DNA of 64,000 nt. It comes from Bacillus sp. OV166 (GTDB lineage: Bacteria; Bacillota; Bacilli; Bacillales; Cytobacillaceae). The stretch is taken from NCBI RefSeq assembly GCF_900177675.1, contig NZ_FXWM01000002.1:474001-538000 (forward strand), given 5' to 3'. A program made the translations under genes and the position numbers. Below are positions 35,889-44,858 of this stretch, piece by piece. The notes under the pieces are model-generated. The model had not been told where the DNA came from and did not search any database. It saw only the letters and a program-made list of their open reading frames with translations. How positions within the stretch are numbered: position 1 is the stretch's first letter; every line of letters starts with the position of its first letter.

Positions 35889-37925
35889 TTAACCAACTAA
35901 AGAATGCTCAACAATCTCCGCAATATCCAAAGTTTTAATTTGTTCTTCTACTTCCTTAGCCTTTGTACCATCACTAAGCATGGTTAGACAATATGGGCAG
36001 TTGCTTCCAATCGTGGTGGGGTTTAACTGCAAGGCCTGTTCTGTCCGCTCGATATTAACTCGTTTTCCCTGTGTTTCCTCTAACCACATCATTCCGCCCC
36101 CAGCCCCACAGCACATAGCATTTTCTAGATTTCGCTCCATTTCTACTACTTTTAATCCAGGAATCGCTTTTAGAATTTCACGCGGAATATCATAGATTCC
36201 GTTATAACGGCCAATGTAACATGAATCGTGGTATACTAAAGTTTCATTAACATCAAGGGTAGGCTTTATTCTACCTTCTTTGATCAACTGGTAAATCACT
36301 TCCGTATGATGATAGACCTCTGCCTCCAACCCAAATTCCGGATACTCGTGCTTAAAGGTGTTATATGCATGCGGATCGATGGTGACAATTTTTTTAACGT
36401 TGTAAGCGTGAAAGTTTGCTATATTTTCTTGACAAAGCTGTTGAAATAAGAATTCATTTCCTAATCGTCTAGCTGTATCACCTGAATTACGCTCTTCATT
36501 GCCGAGAATCGCAAACTTAACACCCGCAAGGTTGAGAATCTTTGCAAACGATTGGGAAATTTTTTGAGATCGACTATCAAAAGAACCCATAGAACCAACA
36601 AAGAACAAGTATTCGAATTCTTCCGTCTCCTCTACTGTTGGCACACTAACATCAGACCTGCCTTCACGCCATTTAATCCGTTCCTTGCGATTCATTCCCC
36701 AAGGGTTGCTTTGACGTTCTACATTTTGAAAGTAGCGTGAGGCCTCATGCGGCATTTTCCCTTCAGTCAACACAAGATAACGACGCATATCGATAATTTT
36801 TTCAACATGTTCATTGGCTACCGGGCATTGATCTTCACAATTTCTGCATGTGGTACAAGCCCATAATTCTTCTTCTGTAATCACATCTCCAATTAGATTT
36901 TCAGATACAGCTTCCAAGGTTGCCGCTGCCTGATGACCCGGAAAGGTAAACGAAGGCATCCATGGTGTTCGGGAGGTAACTGCCGCCCCCTTTTCAGTCA
37001 AATGATCACGCATTTTTTTCATTAAATCCATCGGAGATAGTGTTTTTCCCGTTCCAGATGCCGGGCACATGCTGGTACAACGCCCACACTCTACACAGGC
37101 ATAAAGATCAATTAACTGGTTTTGACGGAAATCTTCAATTTTACCTACCCCGTAAGTCTCCAGAGATTCGTCTTCAAAATTGATCGATGATAGTTTTCCC
37201 AGCGGTTTCGTATCACGTAAATACACGTTAACTGGAGCAAACAAAACATGGGCATGCTTTGACTGCGGTACATAAACAAGAAAACTAAGTAACGTAATAA
37301 GGTGAAGCCACCAAAAAACATAAAATGCTTCGCCAGCCACCGCTTGGCTCATGCCAGAAAACCATCCAGCTATCGTACTGGAAATAGGTGCGTATGCAAG
37401 GTAACCAGCTTTCCCCAACCATATATGTTCAAAACTCAGACTTAAAAAGATAGATAATACCAAAGTTGTTAAAAAAATGATTACCAATCCAGATTTGAAT
37501 CCACGCTTTAAACGTTTTAGCTTTTCAATATACCGACGGTAAAATGCATATATGACTGCTAATAAAACAAGAAACGTAGTTATTTCCTGACACAAGGTAA
37601 AAAACTTATGGGCTGTGCCAATCGGGAATTCAAACCCTTTAAAAAAACCTTTAATAATCAGTTCAATGGCCCCAAACTGCAGGATAATAAACCCATAAAA
37701 CATAATCACATGCATTAACCCACTCTTAGGGTCCTTAAAAAGTTTTCTCTGGCCGAAGACGTTCACCAGTACTTCATTGACTCGCTTCGGGGTGTCTTTC
37801 CTCAAGTTTGATGGTTTCCCCAATCTAATGAACGTTACTCGGCTATATACAATGTTTGCGAACAAATAAATCGCGTATCCTGTGATACTCAGGAAAGCTA
37901 TAAAATTTATAAGACCGAGCACCAT
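35889..37925 (-). CDS. Membrane FeS oxidoreductase, ETF:menaquinone oxidoreductase type (FadF-like)
   Basis: 678 residues from ATG 37925 (GGAG upstream; the in-frame extension to 37958 is not supported). Residues 1-220 contain about six membrane spans like the cytochrome b/NarI domain. Two 4Fe-4S motifs follow: Cys277/280/283/287 (CVECGRCTSMCP) and Cys357/360/363/367 (CTTCRNCEDQCP). The C-terminal half has CCG-type domains (MCCGAGGGMMW). This architecture is that of B. subtilis FadF and the EMO enzymes that pass electrons from reduced ETF to menaquinone. With etfBA and an acyl-CoA dehydrogenase nearby, it probably closes the electron path of the operon. Confidence 0.87.
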   Translation of the reverse strand: MVLGLINFIAFLSITGYAIYLFANIVYSRVTFIRLGKPSNLRKDTPKRVNEVLVNVFGQRKLFKDPKSGLMHVIMFYGFIILQFGAIELIIKGFFKGFEFPIGTAHKFFTLCQEITTFLVLLAVIYAFYRRYIEKLKRLKRGFKSGLVIIFLTTLVLSIFLSLSFEHIWLGKAGYLAYAPISSTIAGWFSGMSQAVAGEAFYVFWWLHLITLLSFLVYVPQSKHAHVLFAPVNVYLRDTKPLGKLSSINFEDESLETYGVGKIEDFRQNQLIDLYACVECGRCTSMCPASGTGKTLSPMDLMKKMRDHLTEKGAAVTSRTPWMPSFTFPGHQAAATLEAVSENLIGDVITEEELWACTTCRNCEDQCPVANEHVEKIIDMRRYLVLTEGKMPHEASRYFQNVERQSNPWGMNRKERIKWREGRSDVSVPTVEETEEFEYLFFVGSMGSFDSRSQKISQSFAKILNLAGVKFAILGNEERNSGDTARRLGNEFLFQQLCQENIANFHAYNVKKIVTIDPHAYNTFKHEYPEFGLEAEVYHHTEVIYQLIKEGRIKPTLDVNETLVYHDSCYIGRYNGIYDIPREILKAIPGLKVVEMERNLENAMCCGAGGGMMWLEETQGKRVNIERTEQALQLNPTTIGSNCPYCLTMLSDGTKAKEVEEQIKTLDIAEIVEHSLVG

Positions 37926-37980
37926 ATAAGTTTCTCCTTTCAAACATCTCGTGAGCATACTTCTTTAATAAAGATTACTG

Positions 37981-38744
37981 TTACTTGTGTACAAATGAAG
38001 TTTTTCTCTTCTCAAGAAAAGCACTTACAGCTTCTTTCACATCCTGAGTTTCATGTAACATGCAGAAAAGCTCTTTACCTTTTTCCATAAATGCTGAAGA
38101 CTCATTAGCATACATATAGATCGCTTTTTTTATAGTTTGTAAGGTTACGCCAGGCAAATTCGCTATATATTGAGCAAATTCATCGGCTTTGTTTAGTCCT
38201 TCCGAACTTTCAACGATTTCAGAAGCAAATCCGAGTTGAAGAGCTTTCTCTGCGGAAATTGGTTTACCGGTCAATACTAGGTTCATCGCTTTAGCTGGAC
38301 CCACCAGGGAAATTAATCGCTCTAATCCCCCATTTCCAGGTAAGACACCGCGTAATACTTCAGGATACGAGACTTGAGCAGTGGATGAAAGTATACGTAT
38401 ATCAAAGGCACTGGCAAGTTCCGCACCCCCTAAGCATTACCTTGAATGTAGGCAACTGTAGGCTGAGGCGCATTCATAATCGATGCCAACATCTCATGTC
38501 CACGCAACCATACCTCACCTGCCGATTTTTTTGCAATGCGATCTGGGAACTCTTTTAAGTTAGCACCACAACTAAAATGATTCCCTTTGGCGACGAAAAG
38601 GAGCACACGAACACCAGAATGACGTGTAATGACACGGAACGTATCAGTCAACTCTTCCTTCACTTTTTCAGACAGTATGTTCAACGGAGGGTGATCAAGT
38701 GTTACCTTGGCAATCCCATTTTGAATAGAAAAATCAACTGTCAT
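37981..38744 (-). pseudogene. Enoyl-CoA hydratase/isomerase, one-base frameshift
   Basis: The N-terminal part (38744-38430) gives TVDFSIQNGIAKVTLDHPPL-NILSEKV and HFSCGANLKEF, ending PTVAYIQGNA then TAG. The other frame continues exactly as GGAELASAFDIRILSSTAQV, SYPEVLRGVLPGNGGLERL to FVHK at 37981. Adding one T in gct-ta (about 38429) would restore GNALGGGAELA, the normal oxyanion-hole region. So a single-base deletion breaks a gene of about 254 codons. It adds water to enoyl-CoAs in related pathways. It overlaps no neighbour and is three bases after the flavoprotein stop. A base-calling error must be considered. Confidence 0.8.
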
Positions 38745-38747
38745 TGC

Positions 38748-40493
38748 CTATTTTGCTCCTATCGTGCTTTGTTCTGCGGGCCACTCATATTCCTCCGCAA
38801 TCATGATTCCGTCCTCTTTCCTAATTCGAATACTTCTTTTCCATTTGGTATCATTTTTTTCCGGGAAGTCTTCGCGATAATGACAACTTCGACTTTCTGT
38901 TCGAAGTAAAGCAGCCAACACGATCGATTTAGCTGTAATAATCATGTTACGCAACTCAAGTGCAGACTTGATGTTATCCAATCTCAAAGCATAGTTACCC
39001 TGCTGAAGGTCTTGTTCTGTCTGCATTAAATAATCCCACGCATCCTTCAAACGGGATTCATTGCGAATGACCAGGCAATTCTGATACATATTTCGGCGAA
39101 GTTCACGAATGCTGTCAAGAACATCTTTTGTTCCATTTTGGCTATTTTCAATCCATTTTTTGATGGAATGAAATTCTTGGATGTAGAATCCTTTGGAAGA
39201 TAATTCCTTGCCGTGCATTAGTGAATAGTGTGCAGCTGCTTTTCCTGTTCGATAGCCAAATACTTGCCCTTCTGCGAGAGAGTTCCCACCGGGACGATCC
39301 GGGCCGCGTAAACCTCCAGCCGTTTCTCCGGAGATGAATAAACCCTTTATGTCAGTTTCACCATCTGGAGTGGTTATTTGTGCCCCGCCGTTCATACATT
39401 GAGCCACAAGACCCACTTCAAATTTATCTGAGTGTACATCAATTCCTTTGGATTTTAACACACGTTTTGTCTTCGGCATTTTCTGCTCAACAATAGCTTC
39501 TGATCCGGGAGCCATCTCACACCATACGCCTCCGTTCGGTGATGGATTGGCCTCTGATTCTCTTTGGATCAATGTATCCAAATAGAAGGAATGATTGGAT
39601 ACGGTAAATGGAAAGGCCTTTTGGTTATTTACGTCCTTCACATCTACACCTGGAGGGAGATTTCGCTCCAGGAATCGCTCACCCTTTTGATTGGAAAGAA
39701 TGGGATGTGTCTTCCAAACGGGTCCCGAAAGTAATGTTACCGGAGGATTGATAACTCCTGGCCCGATTTGTACGAATTCCATATTTACAAGGGGGATTCC
39801 TTGCTGATAGGCCATTGCATACCCATCTCCCGTCATATCCGGCGTACCTACACCATAAGTGTATAAGAAGTGGGCTCCGCCACACGCTAAAATGACAGAT
39901 GATGTTTGATAGAATACAAATTCATTTTGGGCAACATCCAATGCGAGTGCACCAACGATTCTCTTTTCGCTATCTGTTACTAATTGAAAAACCATCATCT
40001 GCTCATCAATTGGAACTTCATTCTTTTTTAATTCCTTGGCAATGATGTTTAGAATATGTCTTGCCGTCACACCATTCACCCTGCATGTGCGGGGATAAGT
40101 AGCGAAATCACTCATACCTTGAACAAGTTTGCCATTTTTTTGTTTATCAAAATTGAGCCCTAACTCGATCAGGTCATTTATCCTTTTTGGAGCATCTTCA
40201 GCCAACGTTCGCACTAATGTAGGATTGATAAAACCTCTTCCCGCATCCATTGTGTCCTGATAATGAATTTCTGGTTCGTCTCGCTCGTCTCCATGGCCAA
40301 TAGCGGCAGCAATTGCAAGAAGTTCCGAAAACGCTGTTGCTGTTGATCCACCTTTAAGCCAAGGGGATTTAACAGCGATCCGAACCTGTGCTCCAGCCTG
40401 ATATGCGGTTAACGCAGCTTTCGCAGCTGCACCACCACCTCCAACCACTAAGACATCACATGTAATCGTCCTTGTTATTTCCCATTTCCCCAT
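38748..40493 (-). CDS. FAD-dependent fumarate reductase/succinate dehydrogenase-type flavoprotein
   Basis: 581 residues from ATG 40493, preceded by an AG-rich ribosome binding site; the frame overlaps the CoA-transferase end by 38 bases, implying coupled translation. FAD-binding motifs are DVLVVGGGGAAAKAALTAYQ at the N-terminus and GGLRGPDRPGGNSLAEGQVF near the middle. It belongs to the SdhA/FrdA/AprA-like flavoproteins, but no FeS or membrane subunit of such a complex is adjacent; the FeS protein at 35889 might be its partner. Possible role: oxidation or reduction of a 2-enoic or 2-hydroxy acid intermediate. Substrate unknown. Confidence 0.75.
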   Translation of the reverse strand: MGKWEITRTITCDVLVVGGGGAAAKAALTAYQAGAQVRIAVKSPWLKGGSTATAFSELLAIAAAIGHGDERDEPEIHYQDTMDAGRGFINPTLVRTLAEDAPKRINDLIELGLNFDKQKNGKLVQGMSDFATYPRTCRVNGVTARHILNIIAKELKKNEVPIDEQMMVFQLVTDSEKRIVGALALDVAQNEFVFYQTSSVILACGGAHFLYTYGVGTPDMTGDGYAMAYQQGIPLVNMEFVQIGPGVINPPVTLLSGPVWKTHPILSNQKGERFLERNLPPGVDVKDVNNQKAFPFTVSNHSFYLDTLIQRESEANPSPNGGVWCEMAPGSEAIVEQKMPKTKRVLKSKGIDVHSDKFEVGLVAQCMNGGAQITTPDGETDIKGLFISGETAGGLRGPDRPGGNSLAEGQVFGYRTGKAAAHYSLMHGKELSSKGFYIQEFHSIKKWIENSQNGTKDVLDSIRELRRNMYQNCLVIRNESRLKDAWDYLMQTEQDLQQGNYALRLDNIKSALELRNMIITAKSIVLAALLRTESRSCHYREDFPEKNDTKWKRSIRIRKEDGIMIAEEYEWPAEQSTIGAK

Positions 40494-42066
40494 TGACCCT
40501 ACCTTCTTCCCTTTTGCTATTGAAAATATCTGCATCCATCTCTCTCAGTTGTTGTGAAATATTTATTTTAAAATCTATGTGTGAAAGGATGTCACGTTCA
40601 ATGTCAACCCCAGGGGCATATTCAATTAATGTGATCCCTTGTTCTTCCAATCTAAATACAGCCCGTTCCGTTAAATAGAGGATTTCCTGTTTGTTTTTCA
40701 GAGCCATCTGAGCATTAAAGGTTAATTGCTCCACCTCAGGAATGAATTTCTTATGTTTTCCTTCATTCAAAATATTCACTTTTCCTTGTTCAATCGCAAC
40801 ATCGAGCCCTCCACTGGTTAGCGTTCCACAGAACATAATTTTTTGGGTTTTATGAACGATATCGATAAAACCCCCGGATCCTCGAAAAACACCGTTAAAC
40901 ATACTGACATTTACATTTCCTAAACGATCGATTTGGGCAAAACCCAGTAAAGTTGCTGATAATCCCCCATAATGGTAAAAGTCAAACACCTGAGGAGAAC
41001 TTACGATAGCTGTAGGATTAATGTGGGCGCCGAAGACCTCTTCACCCATAGGAACACCACCGATAGCCCCGTGCTCCAATGAGAAAGTAACATCATTAAA
41101 AAATCCTTCTTCTAAAGCTAACTGCGGTAAACCTACAGGAATCCCAACTCCAAGGTTAATGACATCGCCCCGCTTCAGTTCCTTGGCCGCCCTTCTTAAT
41201 ATCACCTTTTTGGAATTCAGGGGGAGCGGCTTATATACTTGCTCTAAAGGAAGTTTGATTTCACCGGTCCAGCTCGGATCGTCCTCATCAAGCAAGCTTT
41301 GTTTTTGGTCGGTATCAATAACCACAGCATCTACCAGAATGCCAGGAATTGCTACATCATGAGGTTTCAGCGTATCGTTTGGCACGACCCGTTTCACCTG
41401 TGCAATTACATATCCTCCACTTGCTTTGGCTGCCATCGCCATTTCCAATCCGCTTAACGTAACCGGTTCATTTTCTAACGTGATATTTCCGCTCTCATCC
41501 GCCGTTGAACCGCGGATAATCGCTACATTAATAGGAATAGAGGGGTAAAAAAGATTCTCCTCGCCGTTAATCTCAATAACTTTTGATAAATTCTCTTTGG
41601 TATTCTCATTCAGGCGTCCGCCATCGTAGCGTGGATCTACATATGTATGTAGTCCCACTTTCGTAACAAGTCCTGATTCACCTGCAGCCATTGCCCGAAT
41701 CCAATGAAAGATCGTTCCCATAGAAAAACCATAGGCCTCAATCTCATTTTCGCGGATCATCTGAGTGAGCCTCGGTCCTTCTTTTACATTAAAACTGCCA
41801 CTAATCAATCTTTTCAGCATTCCCCGATTCGCAACATGTTCTAATCCAGTGCTTTGCGTTTTGCTCCAGCCGACACGCACTGGTGTGATGACAGTTAAAT
41901 CCCTTGGTTCTCCAGTGGACAGGTAACGCTTTTCCAACTCTGCTACTACTTTTTCCGGACATAGAACAGAAATAAGCCCACCGATTGTTACGTTTGCACC
42001 ATTTGGTACATTGCTGACGGCTTCTTCGAAAGAGATCACCTTTGATTTCAAAGTAGTAGTAAGCAT
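40456..42066 (-). CDS. Acyl-CoA:carboxylate CoA-transferase, family I (fused alpha/beta)
   Basis: 536 residues containing both halves of the 3-oxoacid CoA-transferase fold. GANVTIGGL near residue 23 marks the alpha part. INLGVGIPVGLP (304-314) and SLEHGAIGGVPM with the catalytic glutamate at Glu331 mark the beta part. Such enzymes (propionate/short-chain CoA-transferases) activate a carboxylic acid by moving CoA from acetyl-CoA or a similar donor. Downstream of an alcohol/aldehyde dehydrogenase pair and an acyl-CoA dehydrogenase, it would load the acid produced by the aldehyde dehydrogenase. Confidence 0.87.
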   Translation of the reverse strand: MLTTTLKSKVISFEEAVSNVPNGANVTIGGLISVLCPEKVVAELEKRYLSTGEPRDLTVITPVRVGWSKTQSTGLEHVANRGMLKRLISGSFNVKEGPRLTQMIRENEIEAYGFSMGTIFHWIRAMAAGESGLVTKVGLHTYVDPRYDGGRLNENTKENLSKVIEINGEENLFYPSIPINVAIIRGSTADESGNITLENEPVTLSGLEMAMAAKASGGYVIAQVKRVVPNDTLKPHDVAIPGILVDAVVIDTDQKQSLLDEDDPSWTGEIKLPLEQVYKPLPLNSKKVILRRAAKELKRGDVINLGVGIPVGLPQLALEEGFFNDVTFSLEHGAIGGVPMGEEVFGAHINPTAIVSSPQVFDFYHYGGLSATLLGFAQIDRLGNVNVSMFNGVFRGSGGFIDIVHKTQKIMFCGTLTSGGLDVAIEQGKVNILNEGKHKKFIPEVEQLTFNAQMALKNKQEILYLTERAVFRLEEQGITLIEYAPGVDIERDILSHIDFKINISQQLREMDADIFNSKREEGRVNGEMGNNKDDYM

Positions 42067-42142
42067 TCTGATTTTCCCCTTTCTATATGTTATAATTTGC
42101 TAGGTTAAGTGATTGCTTATGAACCAAATAGGGGCATCCCCT

Positions 42143-42163
42143 GGCTGTGCTTTTGACACAGCC
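42143..42163 (-). promoter_or_regulatory. Intercistronic hairpin between acyl-CoA dehydrogenase and CoA-transferase genes
   Basis: GGCTGTG (42143-42149) pairs with CACAGCC (42157-42163) in a 152-bp gap, with a further GGGG-cat-CCCC stem beside it. There is no T-run, so RNA processing or partial attenuation is more likely than termination. Confidence 0.4.
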
Positions 42164-42218
42164 ACAGTGATATATAGGGCTGTCCCGGGAAGATTAAAGG
42201 TAAAACAATCCTCTTCAA

Positions 42219-43358
42219 CTACTTCCTTTGGTCAAATTTTCTTCCTAATACTTCAGCAGCCAGCATCGTTCGATGAACTTGAACAGTACCACCCGCAATG
42301 GATGCAGCGCGCACGCAGCGGTAATACCATTCCAACGGATACTGTTTGGAGAATCCGTAACCACCATGGAGCTGTAAACAATCATCTGTAATCTTTTTAG
42401 CCGCCTCTGCTACATAAACCTTAGCAACACTTGCCGCATGCTTATCAGGCTTATTATTGGATGCCGCCATACCGGCACGGTACAGTAGAGTTCGTGCGGC
42501 TTCCAATTGCATAAACATATCGGCAACCATCCATTGAATACCTTGAAATTCGCATATTTCTTTACCAAACTGCTTCCGCTCTTGAATATATTGAACGGTT
42601 CTATCGAATGCAGCTTGGGTAATCCCTAATGTTTGGGCAGCGAACCCTAAACGTACCCCGTTATACACTCCCATTAGGGCTTTGAATGCATTGCGTTCCG
42701 TCAAAACATTTTCTTTTGGTACTATCGCATCATCGAAATAAAGAGCTGATTGAAATTCACCACTCATATTTTCTTCAGGAACACCTACTGTAAAGCCAGG
42801 CGTTCCGCGTTCTACTAAAATGGCTCCAATATCCGATGTCCTTCCGGTGTTTCCGAAACGAGCGTAGACAACAAACAGATCAGCCAAATGTGCCTCACTA
42901 ACCCAAATCTTGGATCCATTTAATCGATAATGATCCCCTTCATCGATTGCCGTTGTTTTCATGTCTGTGGCTGCACTCCCTGCATCAGGCTCACTCATGC
43001 CAAGACCTACTAACAATTTCCCGGAAGTTATTTGGGGAAGGTATAATTTTTTTTGCGCCTTTGTACCCAGATGATTGATAAAGGAAGCGATTCCAATACT
43101 CGTGTGATATACCTGCCTGCCACTTGATGGACAAACCTTGCACAATTCTTCTATGATTAGGATGGCATCAAATAAAGATAGATTCATGCCTCCATATTCT
43201 TCTGGTAACGTTAACCCCAAAAAGCCCTGTTCAGCCAACAATCGGGCATTTGCCCAATATTCCTCACCTTCCAGCCAATGTGTCCCCATTTGTAATTTGC
43301 GAGAAGCAAAGTCACGTGCTACATCTTTCCATGATTGATTTGTTTCTGTTAAGATCAT
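42219..43358 (-). CDS. Acyl-CoA dehydrogenase with non-canonical active site
   Basis: 379 residues of the acyl-CoA dehydrogenase fold: LPEEYGGMNLSLFDAILIIEE, GLGMSEPDAGSAATDMKTTA, LNGSKIWVSEA (flavin-binding), YIQERKQFGKEICEFQGIQW and CLQLHGGYGFSKQYPLEWYYR. The canonical catalytic glutamate of the YEGT motif is replaced: the sequence is AGGT with Gly at about residue 356. The isovaleryl-CoA-type alternative (Glu before the Arg of helix G) is also absent (GVRLGFA). So it may use another base or act on an unusual or branched substrate. It would pass electrons to the EtfAB encoded at 53-54.8 kb. Confidence 0.85.
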   Translation of the reverse strand: MILTETNQSWKDVARDFASRKLQMGTHWLEGEEYWANARLLAEQGFLGLTLPEEYGGMNLSLFDAILIIEELCKVCPSSGRQVYHTSIGIASFINHLGTKAQKKLYLPQITSGKLLVGLGMSEPDAGSAATDMKTTAIDEGDHYRLNGSKIWVSEAHLADLFVVYARFGNTGRTSDIGAILVERGTPGFTVGVPEENMSGEFQSALYFDDAIVPKENVLTERNAFKALMGVYNGVRLGFAAQTLGITQAAFDRTVQYIQERKQFGKEICEFQGIQWMVADMFMQLEAARTLLYRAGMAASNNKPDKHAASVAKVYVAEAAKKITDDCLQLHGGYGFSKQYPLEWYYRCVRAASIAGGTVQVHRTMLAAEVLGRKFDQRK

Positions 43359-43375
43359 GTTTTCATCCCCCTATA

Positions 43376-44833
43376 TTATTTTGAAGCGGAATAAATTACT
43401 TTAAGATCAGTAAAGAAATCCTTTGCGGTTACACCAATGGAGTATGGACCAACGGCTGAATTTTTCAAGCCACCAAAGGGAACATGGGATTCACTAATGG
43501 TTCCGTTGTTGATATGTAACATCCCAGTTTGTACTTGGTTGACGAATTGTTCAACGTACTCCAAGTTATTGGTAAAGCAGGATGATGCAAGTCCGTATTC
43601 AACATCATTGGCTATCTGAATAGCTTCGTCAAAACTATCTACAGGAGTTACTGTTAATACTGGACCAAATATCTCTTCTTTAGCAATACGCATATCTGGT
43701 GAAACATCAGTGAAAACAGTAGGTTCATAGAAGTACCCATTTGTTTGGCTCTCTATCCTTTTACCACCTTGAACGAGCGTTGCTCCTTCGTTCACCCCGA
43801 TTTGGACGTAATTCTCGATTGTTTCCAAATGGTCTTTTGAAACCACCGGTCCCAATGTCGTTTCCGGGTTCAATCCGTCACCGATGACATAGGATTGACA
43901 CCGATCTTTTAAGTAGCTGACTACTTCATTCACTGCCGAACGTTGCACCACGATACGACTGATCGATGTACATCTTTGGCCTGTTGCTGCAAAAGCAGCA
44001 CCGGCAATTTGATTAACGGCTCCCTTTAAATCCTTATAGTCATAAATAATACCGGCATTTTTTCCACCCATTTCCAATTGGACCGGAATTAATTTTTCTG
44101 CTGCCACTTGATAAATCGACCTACCAACATCAGTGGAACCTGTAAAGGTAACTCCCTTGACCAGCGGATGGCCGATTAGAGGTGTACCAACTTCTCTGCC
44201 AGATCCGATTACTAGATTTAAAACACCTTTAGGCAAACCAACTTTTTCAAAAATTTCGATGATTTTAGCTGCAGTTCCCACAGTTATGCTTGCAGGCTTA
44301 AACACTACAGTATTTCCAGTTGCCAATGCTGGAGCTATTTTTCGAAGTGGTGTAACAATCGGGAAGTTCCATGGGGAAATCGCGGCTATGACTCCCTTTG
44401 GTACTCTTTTTGTCTTTATCTCGATATCCATTCTTTCGCTTGGGAGGGTTTGACCGGCCATTCTCGTAGCTTCCCCCGCGGTATAGCGTACTTCACTAAT
44501 CGTCTTATTGATTTCTCCTAATGCCTCATTAAACGTTTTCCCTTGTTCTTTAGTAATGATTTGAGCTATCGATTCACGTTCGGCGTGTAACTGTTCAGTG
44601 AAACGATACAGCAAATCACCACGCATAGGAGCTGGGGTACGGGACCAATCAGCAAACGCTCTTTGTGCTGCCTCCACGGCATTATTCGTATCTTCTACAG
44701 TAGATTTAGGTGCTATTATTACAATTTCTTGCGGATTTGCCGGATTCTCTCTTTGAAACGTTTTCATATTTGAAGAAGGAACCCATTGTCCATCAATATA
44801 GTTTTGAATATTTATAGGAAATTCGTTTTCCAT
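43376..44833 (-). CDS. NAD(P)-dependent aldehyde dehydrogenase
   Basis: 485 residues, standard ALDH length. Catalytic Cys288 is in GQRCTSISR, general base Glu254 in VQLEMGGKNA and the oxyanion Asn156 in SPWNFP; the cofactor-binding FTGSTDVGRSI is at 230-240. It resembles semialdehyde/short-chain aldehyde dehydrogenases. Seventeen bases separate it from the acyl-CoA dehydrogenase and 25 from the Fe-alcohol dehydrogenase, so all three are cotranscribed. It probably oxidises the aldehyde made by that alcohol dehydrogenase to the acid activated by the CoA-transferase. Confidence 0.9.
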   Translation of the reverse strand: MENEFPINIQNYIDGQWVPSSNMKTFQRENPANPQEIVIIAPKSTVEDTNNAVEAAQRAFADWSRTPAPMRGDLLYRFTEQLHAERESIAQIITKEQGKTFNEALGEINKTISEVRYTAGEATRMAGQTLPSERMDIEIKTKRVPKGVIAAISPWNFPIVTPLRKIAPALATGNTVVFKPASITVGTAAKIIEIFEKVGLPKGVLNLVIGSGREVGTPLIGHPLVKGVTFTGSTDVGRSIYQVAAEKLIPVQLEMGGKNAGIIYDYKDLKGAVNQIAGAAFAATGQRCTSISRIVVQRSAVNEVVSYLKDRCQSYVIGDGLNPETTLGPVVSKDHLETIENYVQIGVNEGATLVQGGKRIESQTNGYFYEPTVFTDVSPDMRIAKEEIFGPVLTVTPVDSFDEAIQIANDVEYGLASSCFTNNLEYVEQFVNQVQTGMLHINNGTISESHVPFGGLKNSAVGPYSIGVTAKDFFTDLKVIYSASK

Positions 44834-44858
44834 GAAAATCTCTCCTTTACTTTATTTT

